From positions 1,116,001 through 1,180,000 of the forward strand of contig CP071498.1 of NCBI GenBank assembly GCA_017354895.1: a stretch of DNA of 64,000 bases. Reading direction: 5' to 3'. Numbering within the stretch: the stretch's first letter is position 1; each line of letters begins with the position of its first letter. The notes under the pieces were generated by a model, which saw only the letters and a program-made list of their open reading frames with translations, was not told the DNA's origin and made no database searches. Shown one piece after another: positions 32,101 to 41,648 of this stretch. Source of the stretch: Podospora comata (taxonomy: Eukaryota > Ascomycota > Sordariomycetes > Sordariales > Podosporaceae). A program made the position numbers and the translations under genes.

Positions 32101-33749
32101 GGATATCAACCACCAGGATCTCATCAACACTCAACCTGAGGACGGTTGCTATCCTGCCAGTAACTTCGGGCGTTCCCGTTGTGGACTTTGGACACAAGTT
32201 GCTCAGTGCTCTGCAACAAGTCGGCATTCCCAACGGGGCTACCTTGTTGAACCACGTCGCGGTGCTCAACCATCTGGGCAAACACGCCTTTGCCAAGATT
32301 GGCAAGCTCAAGCTTAGCCAGTATCTTGCGGACTTGGAGGAAAAGTACGGGCTGGTGATCTACATCGCGGACACCAACCCTAATACTCCGTGGACGCAGA
32401 CCTGCATCTCTCAGGCCGATTGCGTGTTGTTAGTTGGGGTGGCTGAGGGATCGCCGGAGATAGGGGACTATGAGCATTTCATGCTGGGTCTCAAGGCCAC
32501 TGCTCGCAAGATCTTGGTCTTGCTGCATCCTGAGCGGTATTCTAACCCAGGTCTTACCAGAGCTTGGCTGAAGAACCGGCCATGGATTAACGGTGGCCAC
32601 TTCCACATCCAGATGGCCTACAGTCCCACACTGCCGCCAATGCACACCGGAGCCAAGCGAACCCTTAAACAAACAGTCCAAAACATCCAAGCCGAGATTC
32701 AAAAGTTCACCTCCCGCCGTGTTCGCCATAGCTACATGCCTGACGCGCCTTACAAAGGCGACTTCCACCGTCTCGCCCGTCGCCTCTGCGGGAAGTCTGT
32801 CGGTCTGGTTCTTGGTGGTGGCGGAGCCCGTGGCATTGCTCAAATCGGCGTCATTCGCGCCATGGAAGAAGCCGGCATTCCCATCGATATCATTGGAGGC
32901 ACCTCCATCGGCGCTTTCATCGGCGCCCTCTACGCCCAGCACGCCAACATGGTACCGATATACGGTCTCGCAAAGAAGTTTGCCGGTCGCATGGCAAGCA
33001 TCTGGCGTTTCGCCCTCGACTTGACCTACCCCTCTGCCTCGTACACCACCGGCCACGAATTCAACCGCGGGATTTACAAAGCCTTTGCCAAAACCCAAAT
33101 CGAAGACTTCTGGCTGGAATACTACTGCAACACGACGAACATTTCCAAATCCCGCGCCGAGTTCCACACGAGCGGTTACGCATGGCGATATGTCCGCGCA
33201 TCCATGTCCCTCGCGGGTTTGCTCCCTCCCCTTTGCGACGAAGGGAGCATGCTCCTCGACGGGGGGTACATCGACAACCTCACCGTCTCGCACATGAAAT
33301 CGCTCGGTTCCGACGTCATCTTTGCTGTCGACGTGGGCGCGCTGGACGACAACACGCCGCAGCAGTTTGGTGACACTTTGTCGGGGGTGTGGGCGTTTTT
33401 TAACAGGTGGAACCCGCTGAGCAATGTGCCCAACCCGCCCACGCTGGCGGAGATACAGGCGAGGTTGGCGTATGTGAGCAGTGTGGATGCGTTGGAGAGG
33501 GCGAAGACGATGCCGGGGTGCTTCTACATGAGGCCGCCGATCGATGAGTATGGGACGTTGGACTTTGGGAAGTTTAACGAGATTTATGAGGTTGGGTATG
33601 AGTATGGACGGGGGTATCTGAAGGAGTTGAGGGAGAAGGGGGTGTTGCCGTTGATTGGGGAGGATGGGAATGGGGGAAAGGAGAGGGGGGATGGGGGAGG
33701 GAAGGCGGGGTTGAGGAGGACTATGGCGCCGAGGAGGAATAGTATCTGA
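29190..33749 (+). CDS. NTE1: lysophospholipase Nte1 (neuropathy target esterase family)
   Basis: ER-membrane phospholipase B that deacylates phosphatidylcholine to glycerophosphocholine. Single exon of 1519 residues, the usual fungal length. Two hydrophobic helices lie at about residues 45-75 and 90-112 ([16 protein letters not shown]). Cyclic-nucleotide-binding-like domains follow, around residues 180-290, 680-790 and 810-910 ([15 protein letters not shown]). The patatin domain has GGGGARG (1209-1215), the nucleophile Ser1239 in GGTSIGAF and the dyad Asp1357 in [11 protein letters not shown] short duplication, [13 protein letters not shown], sits in a disordered linker near residue 280. The G-rich tail encodes a basic Gly/Arg C-terminus. 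All catalytic parts are intact. Confidence 0.96.
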   Translation: MTELSTTVAVAAAAGSGALSSAVATASDVANTHGSSSWLGMFTKVLIWVLQLLSTILYYGIKLATISVPTLLYNNLFSKSWTVTMNATTLMLIIAAIALGMAYFVRYHYLTSYERLPPEPQRKQPSIEIFSNTREEDAKAALATYLDQFISAIKIFGYLEASVYHELTRSVQTRTLIAGETLNLEEEEGFCLVVNGLVEIFVKSGENRSFAHSPHISAVDGLSSSDDEHSIPGQQRYQLLTEVRNGAPMSSIFSIMSLFTEDVPLRSPEDEVPGPGLFAGYPPSAGYPPSAGLGVVRPRLAPMSQPVTQPGTPQRHDSATSSIENLPESVITPETPVSVDTLPHVPPISLDTGTASRPKRPIPKRAATSSAHPDIIARATVDTTIAIIPASAFRRLIRIYPKATSHIVHVILSRFQRVTLATAYNYLGLTAEVMQIERNMLKYTTRELPNHLRGDALDRLKEKFKKERERLGEEEVGKGIALHNAGAGRRRQSQATLRKDAVLQAFAKQRHRSLVGSGDGPSPGDLLGDMQAARSGGHHHRAPTLSATSPQFDLHVPREAMSPLAQRTPNPFNTLRNPHVSIAKRESVDEDNLFRESILECMFKALGLANNGTVKDTDSVQASPRLVSLDGRRQKAVFTTGAFGLMGGVGTSADGDTESVASTGFSAVPVNPTVLAQEMRDEVEIVFFPKGSVLVEQGERNPGLYYVVDGFLDVCTQTEDSHSDIIHSSGSTSLHAMDSYESLCAPHQRHSSIPGAKDGHFRNARKKKTGRRSVALIKPGGLAGYIGTISSYRSFIDVVAKTDVYVGFLPLTSIEKIVDRYPIVLLTMAKRLTNLLPRLILHIDFALEWVHVNAGQVIFNEKEESEAIYIVLNGRLRLVEQREDGGSNVKAEYGQGESIGELEVLTESSRSGTLQAIRETELVKFPRTLFNSLAQEHPNITIKISKIIASRMRALIDDPTKMLSPKDSGSRISTTRISSTLNLRTVAILPVTSGVPVVDFGHKLLSALQQVGIPNGATLLNHVAVLNHLGKHAFAKIGKLKLSQYLADLEEKYGLVIYIADTNPNTPWTQTCISQADCVLLVGVAEGSPEIGDYEHFMLGLKATARKILVLLHPERYSNPGLTRAWLKNRPWINGGHFHIQMAYSPTLPPMHTGAKRTLKQTVQNIQAEIQKFTSRRVRHSYMPDAPYKGDFHRLARRLCGKSVGLVLGGGGARGIAQIGVIRAMEEAGIPIDIIGGTSIGAFIGALYAQHANMVPIYGLAKKFAGRMASIWRFALDLTYPSASYTTGHEFNRGIYKAFAKTQIEDFWLEYYCNTTNISKSRAEFHTSGYAWRYVRASMSLAGLLPPLCDEGSMLLDGGYIDNLTVSHMKSLGSDVIFAVDVGALDDNTPQQFGDTLSGVWAFFNRWNPLSNVPNPPTLAEIQARLAYVSSVDALERAKTMPGCFYMRPPIDEYGTLDFGKFNEIYEVGYEYGRGYLKELREKGVLPLIGEDGNGGKERGDGGGKAGLRRTMAPRRNSI

Positions 33750-34056
33750 ATTTTTTTGGAATTTTTTATTTTTTATTATTTTTATTTACTTATTTATATA
33801 TTTATTTATTTTTTGGTTAGCAAGGGACGGGGATGTAGATTAGTGTTTTCGATTTTGGGGAGGTGTAAAAAGGGGCATGCATGTTTGGTGTTGTTGGTAT
33901 TTAGTATTTATATACATGTTTTTTACAAATAGTCTAACAAGAAAGAAAAAAATTTCAAAACTTCCAGCCATGATTATTACTCGCTTTTTAGTTTTATTTT
34001 TACATGGTGTTGGTTATTCCACTCCCACAATCAATCCAACCCCCGAGTGTGAAAAA
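33750..34056. other. A/T-rich convergent 3' region
   Basis: Right after the NTE1 stop comes a run of TTTTTATTT-like units (about 33760-33815), then moderately AT-rich DNA to the stop of the convergent gene. It probably holds the poly(A) signals of both genes. Confidence 0.5.
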
Positions 34057-35277
34057 TCACCACAAAACAGTAGTATTACAAACCATCCTCTGCCCCCGGA
34101 CCTGGTCGACCACCTCCTTTTTATGCCAACACCTCGCGAAACGTTTCCCTTCGGAGGGGTGAGCAAAGCCGATCAAGAAACGGGAATACACCTTGATTTC
34201 TTCCCCCTTTTTCTTCTCACCCCCTGTCTCCTCGGTAGAATTATCATTTTGCGACTCTGGCAATCCGACATAGCTCATCGTCGCCCTCAGCGGTGTGATG
34301 GCGCCCTTTTTCCTGGTTTTGGGGAGTATCCCCCAGGGTGCGTCGTCGTTTTGGATCATATGGGATAGATACCGGGGTGTGAGCTTGCCGTTGCTCAGGC
34401 GGAGGAGGATGAAATTCCCTGCTTCCTGTTGAGGGACATCGGAAAAGGGTTGGGGGATTGGTAGTAGACGGGCTTGGTTCGTCTTTGGGAGGGTGCTGGT
34501 TAGGAAGGAGGTTTGAAGGCTTGACAAGGGGTGGATGGAGGAGGTTATGGTCGGTATGTGAGGGGGGATGAGGGAGTGAGGTATGGATTGGGGGGTGGGG
34601 GGAGGGGGGGAGGAGAGACGGGATAGGAGGGCGGAGCGGGAGAGGGAGTGTTGGGTTTTGAGGAGGGAGAGGTAAGATAGGGCTGAGGGGCGGGAGGGGA
34701 AGAAGAGGTAGAAGATTTCGGTTGGGGAGAGGTGGTGGGGGGTACGGTGTTGGATAACTATAGCAGGCGGTTAGTCTTTGTGGGGGGGCAAGAAGGGGGG
34801 AGGGGGGAAGGAACCTTTGTCGGGACCGCTGGTCCAGCCTTGGACGTGTTGGCCTGAGGGGGAGACGCGGTAGAAGTCTGATTCTAGGAGGTCTCGGGGG
34901 GCGGAGAGGATGAGGACTGTTGGGGCGTTGGGGTCTTTGTCAGTGGTGGTGGTGGTGGTGGTGTCATCGGCGAAGGTGGACTGGAGCTGCTTTAGCCATT
35001 CGCCGAGTTCTTGGTCGTCGTGGAGGGATATTCGGGGTGGTTCGGGATCATCGTTTTGGGCGGCGGTGGTGGTGGTGGTGTTGCCTAAGGGTGAGGCTTT
35101 GGATGGTTGGGGGGTGGAGGCTTTGGGGAAGAGCCGGTTGTAGAGGGAGGGTTTGGTTCTTTTTTGGTGATTGGTTTTGGGTTCTGATGAGGATGTGAAA
35201 TGGCGACGGGCTACTGTTGTGAGTTGCCATGGTTGGGAGGTGAGTGGCTGCAGTATTTGCAGTCGTTTTGGTCGCAT
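34057..35277 (-). CDS. unrecognised protein, probably mitochondrial
   Basis: Two exons on the minus strand, 35277-34815 and 34757-34057, giving 387 residues. The 57-base intron has donor GTTCCT, a perfect CTAAC branch and acceptor CTATAG, with agreeing phase. The N-terminus (MRPKRLQILQPLTSQPWQLT then VARRHFTSSS) is basic, hydroxylated and acid-free, typical of a mitochondrial presequence. Ordered patches include TVLILSAPRDLLESDFYRVS, LSPTEIFYLFFPSRPSALSY and GNFILLRLSNGKLTPRYLSH; linkers have Thr and Pro runs. I recognise no family. An in-frame Met at 35367 exists but would put a less convincing sequence first. It is divergent from AFG2, and the shared region holds the upstream 21-bp array. 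Confidence 0.6.
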
Positions 35278-35586
35278 TTTGTGAGATGGCTTATAGAGTT
35301 GTGAACTGTCGAATAAGTGTGAGTGAGTGTGTGTGAGTGTGAGAGGTGGTTGTGAAAACTGTGCCAAGACACGGCCCCACCCACGGCGCCGGGAACGCCT
35401 TCCGAGCCGGCTCCGGCAGGTCGCTCTTTCCTGAGAAATATTCCAAATTCTAGGTTTTGGAAAAGTGTAATTAGTTTATGAGGCGTTATGTAGCTCACGA
35501 GCGCCCCAGATACAAGCCTCATTATTCCCAAACTCTTTCTTCCGACAGGTAAGCATCACAAATTTGCGCATGTTGCAAATTCTTTC
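35278..35586. promoter_or_regulatory. divergent promoter region, unknown gene and AFG2
   Basis: Contains GTGAGTGTGTGTGAGTGTGA-type repeats near 35322-35343 and a GC-rich patch at 35370-35420. The right end runs into the proposed AFG2 leader intron and the repeat array. Confidence 0.4.
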
Positions 35587-35615
35587 AGGTGTCAAAAATA
35601 CTAACTTGGACCTTC
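35549..35615 (+). other. possible 5'-UTR intron of AFG2
   Basis: CGACAG then GTAAGC, a perfect ACTAAC branch at about 35599-35604 and TTCAG ending at 35615 give a 67-base intron of normal fungal form. A nearer acceptor (CTTTCAG, about 35588) is also possible. If spliced, most of the 21-bp array stays in the mature leader. Inferred from signals only. Confidence 0.4.
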
Positions 35616-35776
35616 AGATATCTCGCATACGCCTCTCAAAACACTCAATAGGCGCTCAAAACACATCAATAGGCCTTAAATTATCTTCAATAGGCCTTGA
35701 GCTATATTTGACAGGCCTTGAAATATTTTTGACAGGCCTAGAATCATCTTCAATACGCCTTCGACTATCGCTTTGA
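35570..35776 (+). other. upstream open frame with heptad repeats in the AFG2 leader
   Basis: An ATG at 35570 opens 68 codons in the same frame as AFG2, ending with TGA at 35774-35776, 30 bases before the AFG2 start. Because the repeat is 21 bp it codes 7-residue units (SIGLKLS, SIGLELY, LTGLEIF, LTGLESS, SIRLRLS). If the leader intron is spliced the ATG is removed, so translation is doubtful. It is probably a by-product of the DNA repeat. Confidence 0.25.
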
Positions 35777-35796
35777 CACCTTCAAGAGATCATTCA
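35587..35796 (+). repeat. upstream 21-bp phased array in the AFG2 leader, 10 units
   Basis: Units begin at 35587, 35608, 35629, 35650, 35671, 35692, 35713, 35734, 35755 and 35776, exactly 21 bases apart. Six-base heads are AGGTGT, GGACCT, ACGCCT, AGGCGC, AGGCCT (four times), ACGCCT and ACACCT; a weak eleventh (AGACGT at 35797) spans the start codon region. The best common form is AGGCCTTnnnnCTATnttnAat. Spacers differ strongly between units, so the array is old or held by selection on core and spacing. Confidence 0.85.
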
Positions 35797-35806
35797 AGAC
35801 GTCAAA

Positions 35807-38122
35807 ATGAAGAGTTTAGACTTCCGAATCCGGAAGCTACACGTCAACACCGACGCCGACAAGCGTCTACAGAAGCGACAACCTTCTCGGATCTATGTCA
35901 ACGAGGAGGCTCTGATCGAATTAACGGGCTCAAAAGACGGTGGCAAGGCTGTCTGTATCGAAAGGATCCATGAGCTAAATGCTGTGAGGCGTGAGGCCAC
36001 TCTGTGGAAGGCCCCCGAAAAGCTGGATAAAGCCGTCACACAAATGTACGACGATTTTCGGACTGCCTGCGGCTTCAACCTTGGCGAGCAAGTGCGCATC
36101 ACTACGCTTGGCGGAGCTCTCCCAGACGCCGATGAGGTCATCGTCGAGCAAAAGCCGAGCGAAGATGGTTCGCTACCAGACCCCATTTTCCCCGAAGATC
36201 TCCCAGGCTGGATTGTTCTTATCGCAGGGCGTCTCTCACAAATCGAACATGTACACACCGGCTGGACCATCAAGGACCTCTACGTCCGGGGCCCAAAACG
36301 TTCTTTCATTGTCACCTCGGTCAATGGGAGGCCTACTGGTAACGCACGCTATATCGACAGGAAAACCCGGCTGGTTGTTGGGACAGCGGCGCGCACGAAC
36401 GAGACTGGCGAGGGACCAGTCAAACCTTTGGAGAGGAAACTCGAAGTAAGGGGTATCAAAGGTCTGGACGCACCCCTCAAGAAGCTCAACGACCTGCTGC
36501 GAGCCTTCACCTTTGGAGGCATCAAGAAGAGCTTCACGTTCCCAGGTATCGTCATCCATGGTGGCCACGGCACTGGGAAGACAATGCTCCTCAACAGTCT
36601 AGCCCACACAGGCTGGGGAACAGTTTTCCGTATCAAGTTCAAGGACAAACTCGGCGAGATTCAGGAGACTTTTCAGACAGCAAAGCTTCAGCAACCAAGT
36701 ATCATCCTGATCGACCAGCTCGAGAGGCTGATTGACAAGGACCGCAGCAACCGAGATGCCGTCATTCTCGCCCTGTGTGATTTGTTGGACGGCCTGGCGG
36801 CAGAGAAATCGACGAAGGGAGAGGCCCCCCAGGTGCTCGTGGTGGCCACCTGCTTGGATTATACGTCCGACATACCCGAAGACCTCAAAGACCCCGGTCG
36901 GTTCACTTCTGAGATTTACCTTCCCATGCCAGATGTAGAGGGTCGCCGTGAGATTCTCTCATCGTTGGATCTCTGTGTTCCACCAGACCAAGAGGACGAG
37001 CTTCTCAACCAACTGAGTGCAAGCACTCACGCCTACAATGGCAAGGACTTGAGGCGGCTGGCAGACGAAGCCTGCTTGATCGGTACAACCCGTCATCTAT
37101 CGACACTTACGGTTTCTGCGCCCACCCCTGACCAATCTCGCCTTCTTTCTCCTCCACCCGAAGCCGAAGAGGACGAATCTGCTCCCGCTTCGGCGCCCGC
37201 CACCCTCATTCCCGCCGACTATCACAATGCGCTCCGGCTTGTCCGCCCGTCCCTGATGCACGATATCAACCTCAAGCCGCCCCCGATCCACTGGGACGAC
37301 ATCGCCGGCCAATCTCTCGTCAAACAGTCCCTCCGCCGTGCCGTCCGTTTGTCCTTGGAACCCCCCGAGGTCCTCGCGCAATTCTTCGACCGTCCCCCGA
37401 AGGGCTTCCTGCTGTATGGACCTCCAGGTTGTTCCAAGACCATGGCGGCTCAAGCCATGGCTACCGAATCCGGCCTCAACTTCTTCGCTGTCAAGGGTGC
37501 CGAGCTGCTGAACATGTACGTTGGTGAATCTGAGCGAGCCGTCCGCCGGTTGTTCCAGCGTGCCCGCGAGGTTGCCCCCAGCATGATCTTCTTTGATGAA
37601 ATCGACAGCATCGCCGGCCAGCGCTCTGGTTTCTCGTCTTCGTCTTCCAAATCAAACGGTTCCAGCGGCGGTGTCAACGTTCTGACGACGTTATTAAACG
37701 AGATGGACGGTTTTGAAGCCCTCCACGGCGTCGTCGTCCTGGCAGCGACCAACCGTCCCCATGCTCTTGACCCGGCATTGCTTCGCCCAGGTCGATTCGA
37801 CGAATTGATTTACGTCTCACCCCCAGACCAGGAGGCACGCCGTGCCATCTTTACCAAGGTCGGTGCCAAGAGGAAGATGAACGACGACGTAGATATCGAC
37901 AAGTTGGTTGAGGATACGGAGGGCTATTCCGGTGCAGAGATCAAGGGTATCTGTGCGGCAGCAGGAGTGGCGGCTTACGATCGGTTCATCAAGGAGGGAG
38001 GTACGGACGTGGGAATACGGATGGCTGATCTGGAGCATGCTATTAAGAACCAAAAGAAGCAGATCACACGGGAGATGATCAAGGGGTTTGAAGACTGGGA
38101 GAGGCAGTTTGGGAAGGTTTGA
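35807..38122 (+). CDS. AFG2: AAA+ ATPase Afg2/Drg1 (SPATA5 family)
   Basis: Type II AAA+ ATPase; in yeast it strips shuttling factor Rlp24 from pre-60S ribosomes in the cytoplasm. Single exon of 771 residues (yeast 780). The N-domain covers about residues 1-220. D1 has Walker A GGHGTGKT (252-259) but a Walker B of LIDQLERL, with Gln304 where the catalytic Glu is usual. D2 has GPPGCSKT (538-545), the Cys-Ser form typical of Afg2/SPATA5, and an intact FFDEIDSI (Asp597, Glu598), plus NRPHALDPALLRPGRFDELI. A Pro/Glu/Ala-rich linker lies near residues 440-465. Both flanks carry a 21-bp AGGCCT array, and the last seven codons fit the downstream phase. Confidence 0.9.
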   Translation: MKSLDFRIRKLHVNTDADKRLQKRQPSRIYVNEEALIELTGSKDGGKAVCIERIHELNAVRREATLWKAPEKLDKAVTQMYDDFRTACGFNLGEQVRITTLGGALPDADEVIVEQKPSEDGSLPDPIFPEDLPGWIVLIAGRLSQIEHVHTGWTIKDLYVRGPKRSFIVTSVNGRPTGNARYIDRKTRLVVGTAARTNETGEGPVKPLERKLEVRGIKGLDAPLKKLNDLLRAFTFGGIKKSFTFPGIVIHGGHGTGKTMLLNSLAHTGWGTVFRIKFKDKLGEIQETFQTAKLQQPSIILIDQLERLIDKDRSNRDAVILALCDLLDGLAAEKSTKGEAPQVLVVATCLDYTSDIPEDLKDPGRFTSEIYLPMPDVEGRREILSSLDLCVPPDQEDELLNQLSASTHAYNGKDLRRLADEACLIGTTRHLSTLTVSAPTPDQSRLLSPPPEAEEDESAPASAPATLIPADYHNALRLVRPSLMHDINLKPPPIHWDDIAGQSLVKQSLRRAVRLSLEPPEVLAQFFDRPPKGFLLYGPPGCSKTMAAQAMATESGLNFFAVKGAELLNMYVGESERAVRRLFQRAREVAPSMIFFDEIDSIAGQRSGFSSSSSKSNGSSGGVNVLTTLLNEMDGFEALHGVVVLAATNRPHALDPALLRPGRFDELIYVSPPDQEARRAIFTKVGAKRKMNDDVDIDKLVEDTEGYSGAEIKGICAAAGVAAYDRFIKEGGTDVGIRMADLEHAIKNQKKQITREMIKGFEDWERQFGKV

Positions 38123-38395
38123 AGGCCTGGAATTTTGTGAATTAGGCGTAGGTACTATCTACATAGGCCTTTTTGGTATGTAAACAGGCCTTCTTGGTAT
38201 CCAAGTAGGCATTCGTACTATCAAAATAGGCCTTTTTGTCATTTTATTGTGCTTTTTAGAACCGAAGTATGTGGTTTGACTAATACTGATCTGCCTTTTT
38301 ACTATTTTTGTAGGTCTTCTTGAAATGTCAAGAGGCCTACCATATGTGTGAACATGCCCCCTTGACTATCATTGAAGGCGTTCTGACTAGCCAAG
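38102..38395 (+). repeat. downstream 21-bp phased array at the AFG2 3' end, about 14 units
   Basis: Units start at 38102 (AGGCAG, inside the last codons), 38123 (AGGCCT, directly after the stop TGA), 38144, 38165, 38186, 38207, 38228, 38249, 38270, 38291, 38312, 38333, 38354 and 38375/6. The strongest heads are AGGCCT at 38123, 38165, 38186, 38228 and 38333; AGGCGT, AGGCAT, CTGCCT and AGGTCT are variants. Several share CTAT at positions 12-15, as upstream, so both arrays have the same unit and orientation. Later units decay. Confidence 0.85.
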
Positions 38396-39407
38396 TTTTA
38401 AACAGCTCTCTTGGGAACTATTCCAGCACACTCATTGGGCAATGCAAGAAATGCCCTCACCTAGCACAAACCAGCAACAGGCCGGAGGGACCGTCGGTGG
38501 TGTTGAACACAGACAGACTAGTCCTCTCGCGGTTTATTTCCCCTATCAGAATGCCACTAGGATTCCACAAGACAATGACTGACATGGGATAAATTTAGCG
38601 ACAAACCCCCGCCATTTTAGGGGACTTCTTGCCTCCACAGCCCCCAGCCCCCCGTCCCCCAGCTGAGTGCCGAAGTGACGTCAAGTAACCCAACATTTCT
38701 TATCACGGGGAGCAGACAATCCCAAGGTCGCCATCAGAGAAGCAGTCACGAGCCAGCCAAAAGGGAAGGGAACAAGATAGCGTGTGAAGTGCGACCTGAA
38801 GGACTGTGGGAGCAACAAGAAACACAAGATAGTATTTTTTTTTTCGGTTACACTACCTAGGTTATTCACTGGCGCGGGCACTCCGAACGACTGACTGACT
38901 GTTGACAACGTCTTTTTTTCCCTCTCCCCCTTCTTTCCCCGCAGCCCGCTCGCGGTTCAGCCTTCTCTATTTCTTTGTTTTTACACCCGCCGCCGCAGCC
39001 CATCCCTTGCGAACAGTTGTCTGTTTCGTTGCCTGTGTGTGTCGCATTCTCATTTTGCCCCTGTCGCAAGACCATTTTGCGACCAAGACCGCGCGCAACA
39101 AAAGGCAAAAAGAAATCAGTCGTAATATTCAACATATCGGCAGCGCACGCGCGACGTGAGACACGACACACACACCCATCCTGTTCCTGTTGTTTCCTCC
39201 CTCCCTCGAGTCAAGCCCCGTTGTTCCCCAGACGAGCAAACAGACTGAAACGAAACAGGTGGTGGTCTGTTACTCGTGTGTCAACACAAACACACAAACC
39301 TATCTGAACTACCATAACCCAACCTTCCCCGACCTCGATAATAATACCGAATAATCATACCAAAATAATCACCCAAAAAACACACGGGGCGACACCGTCA
39401 CCAAAAA
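38396..39407. other. AFG2 3' flank and Rab gene promoter
   Basis: No gene seen. The stretch before 39408 is C/A-rich leader-like sequence with ATAATACCGAATAATC and CAAAATAATCACC elements. Short frames on both strands do not resemble proteins. Confidence 0.4.
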
Positions 39408-40572
39408 ATGTCGTCCGCCCTCGAAGCCAAAATCGTCATCCTCGGCTCCCAAGGTGTAGGCAAAACCTCCCTCGTAACCCGGTACTGCAAAGGCGCCTTC
39501 GACCCAGCCAAAACAACCTCCACTGTCGGGGCATCGTTCATGACGAAGAGGGTAGTAGACACAGACACCGACACCCTCGTCCGTCTGCAAATATGGGACA
39601 CCGGTACGTTGCGTTTCCCCCCCTCCTCTCCCCCTCGTTCCCCCCCTCCTCTCCCCCTCGTTCTCCCCCTCCTTTCCCTTATCCCAAATCACTAACTAAC
39701 CTCTTTTTCCCCCCGTCCATACAGCCGGCCAAGAACGCTTCCGCTCCATCTCCCGCCTCTACTACCGCGGCGCAAACGCCTGCATCCTCTGCTACTCTAT
39801 AACCGACTCGTCCTCCTTCCACGAAATGTCCCTCTGGCTCACCGAGCTCCGCCGCAACTTACCTTCTGACATCATCCTCCATGTGGTCGGGACAAAGGCG
39901 GATATTGTCGCGAAGGACCCTTCGAAGAGACAGGTTCCGTTTGAGAGGTGTATCGCCTATGTGGCGGAGAATCTCGCTCCGGGAAGGGGATCAACCCCCC
40001 CTCCGTCCGCCACCCTCCCCTTACCCTTTGCACCGTCTTCTTCTGAACCAGCGGCTTCGTCTTCGAACCCGAGATCGAGCGGGTTGTTTTCGGCTATATC
40101 GTCCACCGACCCTGGACCGAAATCTCCAAGCTCGAAACGGTCGTCTGGGTTTTGGGGCCAGGAGGTGGGGTGGGATGCCTGTCATGAGATTTCTGCCGAG
40201 AGCGGGGAGGGGGTGGAGGAGGTTTTTAGGGTCGTGACGAGGAAGCTGGTGGAGAGGGACAGGAAGATGAGGGCTGATTTGTTGGCTGCTAGTGGGGGGA
40301 GGTTGGATGGTGGTGGGTATATGGGGCCGGAGACGCCTTTTTTCTCAAGTGTGGCTGCTACGGCGGGGACGGATGATCAGGATGGGGGAGGACAGGGGGG
40401 GTATTTTGATGCTAGGTTTGGAGTAGGGGGGAATAGTGGGGGGAGTTTTAGGGTGGGAAGGGATAGGAGGAGTTGGTTGTTTAGTCCGGGGTTCAGCACG
40501 CCGGGGTTGGGGACGGGGGATCAGGGCCAGGGGCAGTATGTTGATGGGCAGAGGGGGGGGAGGTGCTGTTAG
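39408..40572 (+). CDS. divergent Rab-family GTPase with long C-terminal insert
   Basis: Ras-superfamily GTPase, closest in style to the Rab5/Rab22 branch. Exons 39408-39603 and 39725-40572; the GTACGT...ATACAG intron falls inside the WDTAGQE motif. Length is 347 residues against about 200-220 usual. G1 is GSQGVGKTS (12-20), switch I has STVGASF, and G3 is [11 protein letters not shown]. The specificity motif is TKAD (GTKADIV) in place of NKxD and G5 is ISAES in place of SAK, both departures from standard Rabs. Ser/Pro-rich and Gly-rich segments of about 50 and 100 residues interrupt and extend the domain. The end, GGRCC, is a normal Rab double-Cys prenylation site. The C-terminal extension is G-rich in codon use. 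Confidence 0.8.
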
Positions 40573-41648
40573 TTTGGAGTGTGGTCGGGAGGAAGGGAAC
40601 GGAGGGGGAGAGGGACAAGGAGGAGAGGGAGGATATGATACCCAAGGAGGAGGAAGGAAAGTTTGGCACTTACACACTTTAAGCATATGAGCAACATTGG
40701 CATCGATGGGGCGGCGTTACATTTGTTTTGGAATTTTTTTCTCTTCTCTTCTCACTGTTTTGAGACTTTTTTTTCATATTTTTCTGTTCTGGCATGGCAT
40801 AGCATTTTTTTTCCTTTCTTTGTTGTTATCTTGATTTCTTTTAGCAGACACCAACAAGCCAGAAATTGGGAAATTCATGGGATGGATATACTACCTAGCG
40901 TATTATGTGTATTAACGTGCACAAACGATTGCATGGCGAGGATGGATACCTGGTTTTCGAGTTCTTTGACCGTTCGAATTATATCCTCATTTCTGTCTCT
41001 GTAAATTCATCCGGTAGCGAGAGCGTTGATCAAAAGATTCCAACCAGCAAGAGATGTATAACACGATAAGGCATCAATTCCAACCCGACGATATGTCAGT
41101 CTCCGAACACATCTGCAGTGTGATGTGAACACGCTGTACCTACATTGCTGATCCCTTCCCTCCCACCTGCATGTGACAGCTACTCACACACACACCCTGC
41201 CCCCCCCCAAACACTCTCTCCCCCTCCCCAAGGATTCACATCTTCATGTCTCAATCCAAGAAAATATCTCATGTACAAATATAATTAATAATTAAGGTAT
41301 GTATAGACTTGTGCCCTTGCGCGTGCCCCTTGCCCGTACCAACGCCCTTTTCCTGTATGCGTTGTATACATGGGGCGTTGGTTTGCAAAACTAATCGCAG
41401 TGCAATATGCTGTGTGTGTTCGTGTAACTTTTTTCATCAATCACATCCCTTATCCTTCCTTTCCCTTTCCCTGTCTTGTCCAAGAACCAAAACCCACCCT
41501 CCCGCCAAACCGACCCTTTCTGATCTTTTTTTCGCCGTGACTAACCGCCCATCACATCCCATTATGGGATGGTCGGTCAACCGGGCCCCAAATCCTCTCC
41601 GAAAAATCAGCCTTCTATAAGAGTATGGCATCACATGCCCACCACCAT
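40573..41648. other. convergent intergenic region, Rab gene and ERG25
   Basis: About 1.1 kb between two stop codons. T-rich near 40735-40830. No coding frame, repeat or RNA gene recognised. Confidence 0.4.
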
